Of a stretch of 25,708 bases of DNA, positions 6,693 to 14,820 are shown one piece after another. The stretch is from Firmicutes bacterium UBA5486 (lineage in GTDB: Bacteria > Bacillota > UBA4882 > UBA10575). The stretch spans positions 1 through 25,708 of the forward strand of contig DIPO01000067.1 of assembly GCA_002427045.1 (NCBI GenBank), given 5' to 3'. Position numbers and translations under genes: made by a program. The notes beneath the pieces are model-generated. The model had not been told where the DNA came from. It saw nothing but the letters and a program-made list of their open reading frames with translations, and searched no databases. Every line of letters starts with the position of its first letter. Positions within the stretch are counted from its first letter, which is position 1.

Positions 6693-9329
6693 TTGCAGAA
6701 GAAAGTAATACTTTTATTGGTTTTGGCTTTGACTTTAACAGCTGTTCCAGCTATGGGGGCATACGAGTTTGAACAGCTTCCCAACGGTAAATTTTCAGTA
6801 ACATTTACATATGAAACAGCAGCAAAGGAAGTATACCTAGTTGGGAACTTCAATGATTGGGATACCAAAAACCCTGAAAACCTGATGGAGAAGAATGAGG
6901 ATGGTATTTTTGAAAAAACCCTCGAACTAGCTAAAGGAAATTACGAGTACAAGTTTTATGCTGATGGTCAATACAAGTCAGATCCTGATAATCCGGAGAC
7001 AATAGGAGACTATGGTAACTCGCTTTTATCCATTACTGCAGGAGGGATCAAAGGCGAAGTCGGATTAAAGGGTGAAATGAATAATGAAATAATCGCTGTA
7101 AAAGATCAACCGATAGCTTTTAATAATAATATTAAATTAAAGCTTGAAGGTACACTGCAGGAAGAGGTTGATGAGGAAAAGGTAGACCGCATTGATTATA
7201 TGGCGGAATTCACAGCTGAAAATAATATGAAGGATGTAGAAGATCCTGAAAGCTACCTTGAGTTCCCATCTATTGATGAAATCCATATTAATAAAATGTA
7301 CGCTACCCTGTTGCAAAAGTATGCAAATACTTCATTACAGGTGAATATGGTTGATGATACCGATTCCTTTGACTACCTGAAATTGGTTGATGCCCAGACC
7401 TCAAAGGATGACCGGGATAATTATAATATTAATGATGCCGGCGACAGCCTAAGAATCAAAATTACGCCTGGTAGTGGTTTTTCTGAAGATTACGATTTCC
7501 ATCTTAATTTTACGGAATACACCTATGATATTACCAATGCAAAGAAGACCCGTAAATATTTTGGTAATCTAAACTTCCAAAAGGATTTCAGACATTCTGT
7601 TACCGGAAAGGTAAAAGGTAAAGCCGGGGTTACAGGTCTAGTCTACCAACCGGTAGTGCTTGGTGAAATAAAAGATTTAACCGGAGCAGCAGCTGTTTTC
7701 GGTGAATACGAACTCTTTGATAATTTCACCCTGAGAGGCGAATACGCCATGGTACCAACCGGAGATATCTCTGAGAGAGTAACCGGTGCTTATGATTATG
7801 ATGATGAGAACTGGTTATTTATCTTCTGTGTTGACGATTATCCTGATATTGCGGATATTAAAGATCCTTATACTATTGAAGAAGTCCACGTAGTGGGTGA
7901 TTTTAAAGCCGGTGCCGCAGCATGGACTCCTGCAGATAAAACTTTTGCTATGTCAGAAGAAGTACCAGGTTCAGGTTTGTGGAAAATAACAATCCCTAAA
8001 GAAAATATTGATGAGGGTAAAGGCTTCAAGTTTATGTTTGACAGCGATGATTGGGATCCTTATGGTCAACACTGTGGTGAAGAATTAGGCGGCGGAGACA
8101 ATCTGATTGTTGGACAGACCAGTGAGGATATTCCAATTAAACATGATGGTCAGGCCTATATGGCAGAGGCAAACTACAGGATCTTTGATGCCAAAAGAAG
8201 CTTTAGAGTAGGTAAAGAAGCCTACAAATTCGATATTACTGCCGGATATAAGGGACTAGTAGATGGTGCCTATTTACCAGTAGCTGCTGATGAGCTTTTT
8301 GATGAAAAAGATAGCGGTGTTCATGATATCTATCTGAAAACCTATTATTATCCAATGGACAATGATCTGAAACTGACCTTAGATGGAAACTATAAGATGT
8401 ACTATGAAGAGACGGATAAAACTGGGTATGGTGCAACTGTAGGCTTTGATTTCCCACAACCTGTCAGCTTTATTGATTATGTTAAAGGTAATATTGAAAG
8501 ATACGATATTCGCGATGGTTGGGAATTCACTGAAAGCATTCTCAAAGATAATAAGGTGACAGAATATAACCGTGTATTCTTTGAAGGAAAAACCAAACCT
8601 GTTGGTCCGCTAAACTATGTCTTAACTAGTGTTAAGTATACTAACAAAATTGGTGACTTTGATGTAGTGGATCTCTTTGGTGAAGTAGAATTAAATATTC
8701 CGGTTGAACAGATTGCCTATGTTAAAGGAAATGTCGACTATAAATTGGGTGATAAGTTTGATGATGATGAACAAAGACTACCGAGATTCTTTGTCGAAGG
8801 AAAGGTTCACCATCTACCTTACATCCAAGATTACATGACTCACATACTGGTTAATTACGAATATGATAAGGGCGGCATCATCGATAAGAGCTGGTATAAA
8901 GATGATGATAATGATTGGGATCAAAAAATATACGCCGAGACTAAGTTCGTACTTCCGCAATTAGAAGGCTTTGAACTAAAAGTTAGCGGCGAAACCCAGA
9001 GACTGGAAGACTGGGTATATGATGAGACTCCAGATAATCTTGATAAAGACGAGCAGTATTACCATGCAGATTCTAAGAGCTTTATTGATTGGTATACACT
9101 AGTTACTGTTTCTGCCGGTTATGAGTTTAGTTTTGGGCTTAGAACAGACTTGAGCTTAATCTTCGACTTAAACCATCAAGAAATCTCTCAGTATGAAGAT
9201 AATGCTCTGAAATTAGAATTATCTCAGCCGTTGAATAATTACTCAACACTGAAAGCCGCATATAATGCTAAACATCCTGATCATAGCTCTAAAGAGTGCA
9301 TTAGCTTAAAGTTGGAAACCTTGTTCTAA
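6693..9329 (+). CDS. Large outer-membrane barrel-like protein with starch-binding modules
   Basis: I recognise no named family over the full length. The 878 residues begin with a signal peptide (1-22, AMG-A). A CBM48/AMPK-type glycogen-binding domain follows (about 24-108: VYLVGNFNDW, then YEYKFYADGQY). From about 120 the sequence is rich in alternating aromatic/hydrophobic and charged residues, as in barrel strands, and it ends LKLETLF, with the terminal Phe used for outer-membrane barrel assembly. A second beta-sandwich-like module interrupts this at about 369-474 (VHVVGDF, GLWKITIP, FKFMFDSDDW, GGGDN). It resembles the repeats of the lipoprotein encoded next. I infer an outer-membrane protein that binds maltodextrins and may pass them inward. 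TonB-box and SusC-type plug features are not seen. The TTG start is set by a strong AAGGAGGT. Confidence 0.75.
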   Translation: MQKKVILLLVLALTLTAVPAMGAYEFEQLPNGKFSVTFTYETAAKEVYLVGNFNDWDTKNPENLMEKNEDGIFEKTLELAKGNYEYKFYADGQYKSDPDNPETIGDYGNSLLSITAGGIKGEVGLKGEMNNEIIAVKDQPIAFNNNIKLKLEGTLQEEVDEEKVDRIDYMAEFTAENNMKDVEDPESYLEFPSIDEIHINKMYATLLQKYANTSLQVNMVDDTDSFDYLKLVDAQTSKDDRDNYNINDAGDSLRIKITPGSGFSEDYDFHLNFTEYTYDITNAKKTRKYFGNLNFQKDFRHSVTGKVKGKAGVTGLVYQPVVLGEIKDLTGAAAVFGEYELFDNFTLRGEYAMVPTGDISERVTGAYDYDDENWLFIFCVDDYPDIADIKDPYTIEEVHVVGDFKAGAAAWTPADKTFAMSEEVPGSGLWKITIPKENIDEGKGFKFMFDSDDWDPYGQHCGEELGGGDNLIVGQTSEDIPIKHDGQAYMAEANYRIFDAKRSFRVGKEAYKFDITAGYKGLVDGAYLPVAADELFDEKDSGVHDIYLKTYYYPMDNDLKLTLDGNYKMYYEETDKTGYGATVGFDFPQPVSFIDYVKGNIERYDIRDGWEFTESILKDNKVTEYNRVFFEGKTKPVGPLNYVLTSVKYTNKIGDFDVVDLFGEVELNIPVEQIAYVKGNVDYKLGDKFDDDEQRLPRFFVEGKVHHLPYIQDYMTHILVNYEYDKGGIIDKSWYKDDDNDWDQKIYAETKFVLPQLEGFELKVSGETQRLEDWVYDETPDNLDKDEQYYHADSKSFIDWYTLVTVSAGYEFSFGLRTDLSLIFDLNHQEISQYEDNALKLELSQPLNNYSTLKAAYNAKHPDHSSKECISLKLETLF

Positions 9330-9333
9330 AATA

Positions 9334-9360
9334 AATAGGGGGTAATAATTACCCCCTATT
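9334..9360 (+). terminator. Intercistronic hairpin without a T-run
   Basis: A perfect 12-bp stem with a 3-base loop starts five bases after the barrel gene's stop codon. No T-run follows, so it more likely protects the upstream mRNA 3' end or partly attenuates transcription than fully terminates it. The next gene's ribosome site begins 15 bases later. Confidence 0.6.
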
Positions 9361-9387
9361 CAATAACACCTTTTAGGAGGGATTTTT

Positions 9388-10392
9388 GTGAAAAAACTGA
9401 TTGGTTTATTACTAATTACAATGCTTGTTTTTTCTGTGACCGGTTGTAATGTTGGCTTAAGTAGTAAACATGGTTTTGGGGAACTGATTATTAATGGTGC
9501 TAATATTACCCGGGAAGACGCGAACCCAATAACAGAAAATACTACTGTTAAAATCGGTAAAGAAGAAAAAATATTGGGTGAAACATTTATTTTAAAAACA
9601 GGTACTTATGATGCCTATATTAAAGATGGGAAATTTGCTGAAACTGTTAAAGTTGAAGTTGTATTAGGTAAACAAACAGTTAAACCTAAGGTATTGCTAA
9701 AAGAATTACTTTTTAATGCCATAAAGCTAGTTTTTGATCCTGCAACTTTCGGCGGAAAGACAGTAGAAAATCCGGAGCAGATCAACGAAGTGTATGTTAA
9801 AGGAAATATAACTCATCCAGACTGGGGAAGGTTAGACGCTTTAACCGAGAATGAAGATGGAACCTGGTCAGTAATTGTTCCGGCAGTAACTGATGAAAAT
9901 TTAGAATTTGGGTTTGCGTACTGGTTGGATACTGACGGGGACGGTGTATCAGACACTCCAGCAGATGAGTCGGGAGAATGGGCAGGAGGAAATCCCGGTG
10001 GTGGTAATTACACAGTAGCTACGGGAAAAGCAGATGGTATAGTTAGTGATGTAATAGGTATGAAGATGATTTATAATCCTGCAACTTTCGGCGGAGAAGA
10101 AAATGCTGATAAACCAGCGGATCCTGCTCAAATAACAAAAGTTAAGGTTAAAGGAAGTATTACTGATCCAGAATGGGGCAGATTAGACAACTTAACCAAA
10201 AATGAAGATGAAACCTGGTCAGTAATTGTACCAGCTGTAGATGAGGGAGAATTTGGGTTTGAGTACTGCTTAGATACAGATGGCGATGGCATAGATGATG
10301 TAATAGGTAAGTGGGCAGGAGGAAATCCCGATGGTGGTAATTACACAGTAGCTACGGGAATAACAGCTGGTATTATTATTAAAGACTTCTAG
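9388..10392 (+). CDS. Lipoprotein with tandem carbohydrate-binding-like modules
   Basis: The 334-residue protein has a lipoprotein signal with lipobox VTGC (Cys20). A PEGA-like beta domain (about 28-105) is followed by two tandem modules (about 114-215 and 227-330). Each module contains PATFGG, V-KG-IT-P-WGRLD, W-VIVPAV, F-F-Y and GGNYTVATG. Each carries an acidic D-T-D-G-D-G loop that could bind calcium. The modules resemble the inserted domain of the preceding barrel protein. The gene lies between that barrel and an amylase, so a surface starch-binding lipoprotein, loosely analogous to SusE/SusF, is the best inference. It matches no named family I know. The start is GTG, seven bases after AGGAGG. 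Lipoprotein status is sure; glycan binding is inferred. Confidence 0.75.
   Translation: MKKLIGLLLITMLVFSVTGCNVGLSSKHGFGELIINGANITREDANPITENTTVKIGKEEKILGETFILKTGTYDAYIKDGKFAETVKVEVVLGKQTVKPKVLLKELLFNAIKLVFDPATFGGKTVENPEQINEVYVKGNITHPDWGRLDALTENEDGTWSVIVPAVTDENLEFGFAYWLDTDGDGVSDTPADESGEWAGGNPGGGNYTVATGKADGIVSDVIGMKMIYNPATFGGEENADKPADPAQITKVKVKGSITDPEWGRLDNLTKNEDETWSVIVPAVDEGEFGFEYCLDTDGDGIDDVIGKWAGGNPDGGNYTVATGITAGIIIKDF
9979..10360 (+). repeat. Near-identical 49-bp direct repeats inside the lipoprotein gene
   Basis: Bases 9979-10027 and 10312-10360 differ at one position. An 18-base identical block also recurs at 9738-9755 and 10078-10095. The two protein modules are therefore a recent duplication or are kept alike by gene conversion. 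Recombination between copies would change module number by one. Confidence 0.85.
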
Positions 10393-10461
10393 CCCGAAGC
10401 ATTAGGTTTTATTCTCCTTGGGTTATATTAGTCTGAGGAGAAAGGTATTGTTCTAAATAGG

Positions 10462-10493
10462 AGATACTCCCCTATTTAGATAGGGGAGTATCT
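10462..10493 (+). terminator. Hairpin after the lipoprotein gene
   Basis: A perfect 13-bp stem (10462-10474 with 10481-10493) has a 6-base loop and is followed by TACTAAAAATATT rather than a clean T-run. It may be a partial terminator or mRNA-stabilising hairpin. The 217-base gap before the next gene could contain a promoter, but I see no clear one. Confidence 0.55.
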
Positions 10494-10609
10494 TACTAAA
10501 AATATTAGTGCTACTTATGTAAACACGTATTAAGTTTAAGAGGAGATATACCGGAATATTATTTCAGTAGCGATTAATTGCCGATGCTTTTATAAAAGGA
10601 GGTGCGCAG

Positions 10610-12151
10610 ATGCTACAAAGAAAAACCAGGCAAAAAGGAATATTATTAATTTTCATTCTGATACTGGTTATAGCGTTAAATGGTATTCTGTATGCTGCCA
10701 AGGATAAATATCCCGTACCAAAAGAGCAGAACCCCCTTATCTTGCAGGCTTTTTACTGGGAGATGGGGACAGGTAAGTTTGGCAAAATGTATCCTGAGGA
10801 GAAAGATCTCTGGCAGTTGCTGGCCAAGCGTGCTCCTGAGTTTTCTGATTTAGGTTTTACTGGTATATGGTTGCCACCGGCGGGTAAAGGTACAAGTATC
10901 AGTGATGTAGGTTATGGCATTTATGATCCTTGGGATCTAGGGGAATTTAATCAGAAGGGTACAGTCAGAACTAAGTATGGCACGAAAAAAGAGTTACTGA
11001 AAGCCATTAATACACTGCAACAAAAGGGAATAAGCGTCTATTATGATGTTGTATTTAACCAGCGGATCGGTGCTGATCACAAAGAAGAGGTACCTCTGGC
11101 CGGGGGAGGCACAATGGAAACCTGGACCCTTTTCTCCGGGATGAAAGGCCGTAATAAATATTACGATCAAGCTAAGGAATGGGGTTGGGATTGGCAGTGC
11201 TTTGATGGAATTGATGTTGATGCCAGCGGCAAAATGATTGGGCCTACTCTTTTTCAGGGCAAAAGCTGGGACCAGTCATTTGATAAAGATTATTTACTTG
11301 GTTGTGATGTAGATTATCAGAACGAAAAAGTGGTGGACGAAGCAATCGCCTGGGGAAAATGGCTACTAAAGGAGACCGGGGTTGATGGGTTTAGGCTTGA
11401 TGCGGTCAAGCATGTTGACACTGGGTTTGTGAAGAGATGGTTAGAAGAAATCCAGGCAAGTACAGAAAAAGAATTATTTATCGTAGGTGAAGCTTGGTAT
11501 ACCAATGTAATGAGTCTTCAATTTTACTTAGGAGCTTTGAATAATAAAGAGGTAAAATTATTTGATTTTCCACTACGGGCCCAGATGGAGCTCATGAGAG
11601 ATGGCCGGATCAATATGGCAAATTTGGGTACTGCTGGGCTGGTAAATAAAAAGCCCGAACAGGCGGTAACCTTTGTGGATAATCATGATACCTTTAGAGA
11701 TGGGTTGAACAGTGCTCCAATTTTTAAGCGGAAATGCCAGTCCTATGCTTATATTTTAACCAGAGAACATGGGTATCCGGTAGTTTTCTGGCGGGATTTA
11801 TATAATGCTAATCTCCGTAGTGAGATGGAAAAGATTATTAAGGCTAGAAAGTATTTTGCTTATGGGCCAGGTTATGAAGTCGAAAACAATGACCAAGAGG
11901 TATACTCTTATGTCAGGGCGGGCTTAGAGGATGTCGATGGTACCGGCTTGGTGATGATGATTAGCAGTGGCGATAGTGGAGAGATCATCGAAAAAAGGAT
12001 TAATTCACGCCAACCTGGTCAAATCTATTACGATTTTACAGGAAATAGTAGTGAGTTTGTAGAAACTGATAGTCAGGGTTATGGTAATTTTAAGGTAAAA
12101 AACACAGCGGAGCATGGTTGGTCAATTTGGGTTCCGAAAAAAAGAGATTAA
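10610..12151 (+). CDS. Secreted GH13 alpha-amylase with altered region I (His to Gln)
   Basis: The 513-residue protein has an N-terminal hydrophobic signal (about 12-30, cut near YAA). A GH13 catalytic domain of the bacterial liquefying-amylase type follows (LQAFYWEM, WLPPAGKG, DLGEFNQKGTVRTKYGT). The nucleophile is D264 (GFRLD), the acid/base E294 (VGEAW) and the transition-state Asp D360 (DNHDT). In region I the usual DxxxNH reads DVVFNQ: Gln151 (codon CAG) replaces a nearly invariant His that contacts substrate at subsite -1. The paralogue at 16404 keeps the His. The enzyme may therefore be slower or have shifted specificity. The start is ATG with AAAGGAGGTG in front. It probably acts on starch in the periplasm or outside, feeding the binding protein encoded next. 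Confidence 0.9.
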   Translation: MLQRKTRQKGILLIFILILVIALNGILYAAKDKYPVPKEQNPLILQAFYWEMGTGKFGKMYPEEKDLWQLLAKRAPEFSDLGFTGIWLPPAGKGTSISDVGYGIYDPWDLGEFNQKGTVRTKYGTKKELLKAINTLQQKGISVYYDVVFNQRIGADHKEEVPLAGGGTMETWTLFSGMKGRNKYYDQAKEWGWDWQCFDGIDVDASGKMIGPTLFQGKSWDQSFDKDYLLGCDVDYQNEKVVDEAIAWGKWLLKETGVDGFRLDAVKHVDTGFVKRWLEEIQASTEKELFIVGEAWYTNVMSLQFYLGALNNKEVKLFDFPLRAQMELMRDGRINMANLGTAGLVNKKPEQAVTFVDNHDTFRDGLNSAPIFKRKCQSYAYILTREHGYPVVFWRDLYNANLRSEMEKIIKARKYFAYGPGYEVENNDQEVYSYVRAGLEDVDGTGLVMMISSGDSGEIIEKRINSRQPGQIYYDFTGNSSEFVETDSQGYGNFKVKNTAEHGWSIWVPKKRD

Positions 12152-12170
12152 AGAAGCTTTTCCTGAATAA

Positions 12171-12184
12171 TACAAACGTTTACA
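12171..12184. promoter_or_regulatory. LacI/GalR-type operator before the binding-protein gene
   Basis: TACAAACGTTTACA contains the palindromic core AAACGTTT (12174-12181) and lies between the amylase stop and the binding protein's ribosome site. It shares its core with the sites at 3263 and 16272. It suggests separate control of the transporter genes, or an internal promoter. Confidence 0.55.
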
Positions 12185-12212
12185 TAAAAGATAATTAAGG
12201 AGGAGATTAATA

Positions 12213-13433
12213 GTGATGAAAAAAGGTAGAGTATTGTTTCTAGGGTCCTTGTTGGTTTTGGTCAGCATTTTGGCACCGATATTCTGTACTGGTGCTACCA
12301 AACTGGTGGTTTGGGAGAGTTCTGGACCGGAAGAGAAATTTGTTAAAGAGCTGGGTGCAATTTATACTAAAGAGACTGGAATCGAGATTGAGGTCTTCCC
12401 TATTGACCAGTTATCACAGGGTGATAAACTGGCTTTAGATGGCCCGGCGGGCAAAGGGGCCGATGTGGTGGTCTGGCCGCATGACCGGATTGGCCAGTCA
12501 GTAGAGCAGGGAATACTTTGGGAATTTCCTGAAAGCAAAATTGATCTAAATGAATATACTAAATCAGCAGTTGATGCTATGCGTTATCAGGGTAAACTTT
12601 ATGGTATTCCTTATGCGATGGAATCAGTAGCACTTGTCTACAACAAAGATTTAATTCCAGAGGTTCCAGAGACCTTTGATGAGCTGATTGCCATTGCCAA
12701 AAAAATAAATAATCCTAAAAAGAACAAGTATGGTTTTATGTTTGATTTGACTGATTTCTATTTTGCTTATGTCTTTTTTGGTGGTTTTGATTCATATGTA
12801 TTTAAAGAAACTAAGAAGGGTTTAGATGTAGATGATATTGGCCTGGCAAATGCTGGTGGGATCAAGGCAGCTCAGTATCTAAAAAGCTTCCGTGATTCCG
12901 GTTTAGTTCCGGAAGGAACCAGCAAAGATGTTATCAATGGGTTATTTGCTGATGGTAATTTAGCGGCACAGATTAATGGCCCATGGGCATACCCTCAGTA
13001 TGAAGAGGCTGGAGTCAATTATGGGATTGCTCCCCTACCGAAACTGAGCAACGGAAAATATCCCCAGACTTTTATTGGTGTAAAAGGCTATTACATTAGT
13101 GCATTTAGTAAAAACAAAGAAGAGGCTTTAAAGTTCATTCAATGGTTGACAACTAAGGAAAATAGTTTTAAACATTATAAATCTTCATCCATTATCCCGG
13201 CACGTGATGATGTGGTTAAGATGCCAGAGTTCCAAGATAATTTAGCTTTTAAAGCCTTTGCTATTCAGGCAAGCCGTGGTGTACCAATGCCAAACGTACC
13301 GGAGATGATGCAGGTTTGGGATCCGGCTGCTAATGCTATAACCTTTATTTTGCAGGGCCAGGCACCGGCGGATGTAGTTCTACCAATCTGTGTTGACCAG
13401 ATAAAAGAGAATATTAAAATGATGAAACAATAA
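12213..13433 (+). CDS. malE: Maltodextrin-type ABC transporter substrate-binding protein
   Basis: The 406-residue family 1 solute-binding protein (MalE/CycB-like) captures maltose or maltodextrins in the periplasm and delivers them to MalFG. It shows a signal peptide (cut near CTGA-TK, about residue 28) and mature blocks typical of the family: KLVVWESSG, an ADVVVWPHDRIGQ segment, YGIPYAMESVALVYNKDLIP, and NGPWAYPQY. The Cys at about 26 follows PIF, so it is not a lipobox. The protein should be soluble rather than lipid-anchored, which fits an organism with an outer membrane. The start is GTG at 12213 with ATG as codon 2; either could be used after AAGGAGGAG. A hairpin follows before malF. Maltodextrin specificity is inferred from the neighbours. 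Confidence 0.92.
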   Translation: MMKKGRVLFLGSLLVLVSILAPIFCTGATKLVVWESSGPEEKFVKELGAIYTKETGIEIEVFPIDQLSQGDKLALDGPAGKGADVVVWPHDRIGQSVEQGILWEFPESKIDLNEYTKSAVDAMRYQGKLYGIPYAMESVALVYNKDLIPEVPETFDELIAIAKKINNPKKNKYGFMFDLTDFYFAYVFFGGFDSYVFKETKKGLDVDDIGLANAGGIKAAQYLKSFRDSGLVPEGTSKDVINGLFADGNLAAQINGPWAYPQYEEAGVNYGIAPLPKLSNGKYPQTFIGVKGYYISAFSKNKEEALKFIQWLTTKENSFKHYKSSSIIPARDDVVKMPEFQDNLAFKAFAIQASRGVPMPNVPEMMQVWDPAANAITFILQGQAPADVVLPICVDQIKENIKMMKQ

Positions 13434-13444
13434 GAATAAGGAGA

Positions 13445-13479
13445 AAGATTGACCTTACTCTTTGGGTAGGGTCAATCTT
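13445..13479 (+). terminator. Intercistronic hairpin between malE-like and malF genes
   Basis: A 14-bp stem (13445-13458 with 13466-13479, one G-T pair) has a 7-base loop. The following bases are only weakly T-rich. Such hairpins commonly raise binding-protein levels relative to the permeases by protecting the upstream message or causing partial termination. Confidence 0.65.
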
Positions 13480-13506
13480 CTTATATACTAAGCGAGGTGA
13501 AATGTT

Positions 13507-14820
13507 TTGCAACAACAGTTTAAACTAGAGAAAAAGGAGCTACAAAGTTTTGGACGCTATAGTTCCGCTTTTTTATCTGCAGTATTTATGGGAGTCGGAC
13601 AACTCTTTAATGGTCAGTGGCTTAAGGGGATATTTTTAATTTTATTAAATACGTTTGTGATTATACCGAATCTGCCAGTGCTTTTGCAAAATTTCAAGGG
13701 GCTGATTACCCTAGGCGAGATCCCAATGGAAGACCATTCATTATTTATGATGATTTATGGTATTATTTCGGTTATATTAGCATTATTGATTTTATTTATT
13801 TACATAGCTAATATACGGGATGCTTATAAGAATGGACTTATAAAAGATAAAGGCGGCAAAACCAAAGGGTTCAAGGGTGCTTTAAGGGATATGATGGACT
13901 CCGGTTTTCCCTATTTAATATTATTACCGGGATTTATTTGTATCATATTTTTTACCTTACTGCCAATGGTCTTTAATATATTAATTGCATTTACTAACTA
14001 TGACCTTTATCATTCACCACCTAAGCATATTCTTAAATATGTAGGGCTTAAAAACTTTTTTGATGTTTTAACAACTACTACCTGGGCTAGAACTTTTAAA
14101 AATGTTTTAATATGGACTATAATCTGGTCGGTATTAGCAACCTTAACAACATATGCTTTAGGAGGATTTGTAGCTGTATTATTAAATAATCCACGGATAA
14201 AATTTAGGAAAATAATCCGTACTCTTTTAATCTTGCCCTATGCGATACCTTCTTTTATTAGTATCTTAATTTGGAAAGGGATGTTAAATACCCATTTCGG
14301 TGTAATCAATAAAATACTAACCTCTGTGTTTAGCATCCAGAATATACCATGGTTTGAAAATGCTCATTATACAAAAGTGGCGATTGTCCTTGTTAACCTT
14401 TGGTTAGGGTTTCCTTATAGTATGATGCTGATTACTGGCATATTACAAGGGTTACCCAATGATGTATATGAGGCAGCAACCGTAGATGGTGCTAATGGGC
14501 TACAGAAATTTCGCTATATTACCTTGCCATTAGTACTCTTTGCTATTGCTCCCTTATTAATTATGAGTTTTGCTTATAATTTTAATAATTTTAATATCAT
14601 TTATCTGCTCAATAATGGTAATCCACCGATTTTCGGTTATCAAGGGGGAGCTGGTGGTACGGATATTCTTATTTCCTGGGTTTATAAGCTAACATTTGAA
14701 AAACTGAAATTTAATTATGCAGCAGCAATGTCATTAATTATCTTTATACTTATTGTTGGTTTCAGTGTCTATAACTTTACTAGGACAAAATCTTACAAGG
14801 AGGAGGAGATGCTTAGATGA
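13507..14820 (+). CDS. malF: Maltodextrin ABC transporter permease MalF
   Basis: The 437-residue inner-membrane permease has two N-terminal membrane helices (about 15-50 and 80-105), a cytoplasmic linker, then a six-helix core starting near residue 135. The EAA loop that docks the ATPase reads EAATVDGANGLQKF, followed by a conserved LPL. The TTG start at 13507 follows GAGGTGA with normal spacing; the nearby ATG at 13502 is out of frame. The stop overlaps the malG start (ATGA), so the two are translationally coupled. No MalK/MsmX ATPase is in this window, so a shared one elsewhere probably powers the pair. Confidence 0.93.
   Translation: MQQQFKLEKKELQSFGRYSSAFLSAVFMGVGQLFNGQWLKGIFLILLNTFVIIPNLPVLLQNFKGLITLGEIPMEDHSLFMMIYGIISVILALLILFIYIANIRDAYKNGLIKDKGGKTKGFKGALRDMMDSGFPYLILLPGFICIIFFTLLPMVFNILIAFTNYDLYHSPPKHILKYVGLKNFFDVLTTTTWARTFKNVLIWTIIWSVLATLTTYALGGFVAVLLNNPRIKFRKIIRTLLILPYAIPSFISILIWKGMLNTHFGVINKILTSVFSIQNIPWFENAHYTKVAIVLVNLWLGFPYSMMLITGILQGLPNDVYEAATVDGANGLQKFRYITLPLVLFAIAPLLIMSFAYNFNNFNIIYLLNNGNPPIFGYQGGAGGTDILISWVYKLTFEKLKFNYAAAMSLIIFILIVGFSVYNFTRTKSYKEEEMLR

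Noticed and set aside
9979..10360. CRISPR-like direct repeats
   Set aside because: Only two copies, inside a coding sequence, explained by duplicated protein modules. No CRISPR array was seen anywhere in the window.
12285..12300. Lipobox in the binding protein (PIFC)
   Set aside because: The residue before Cys is Phe, not Gly, Ala or Ser, so lipoprotein processing is not expected.
13502..13528. ATG start for malF at 13502
   Set aside because: It is out of frame with the permease and meets a stop after eight codons.
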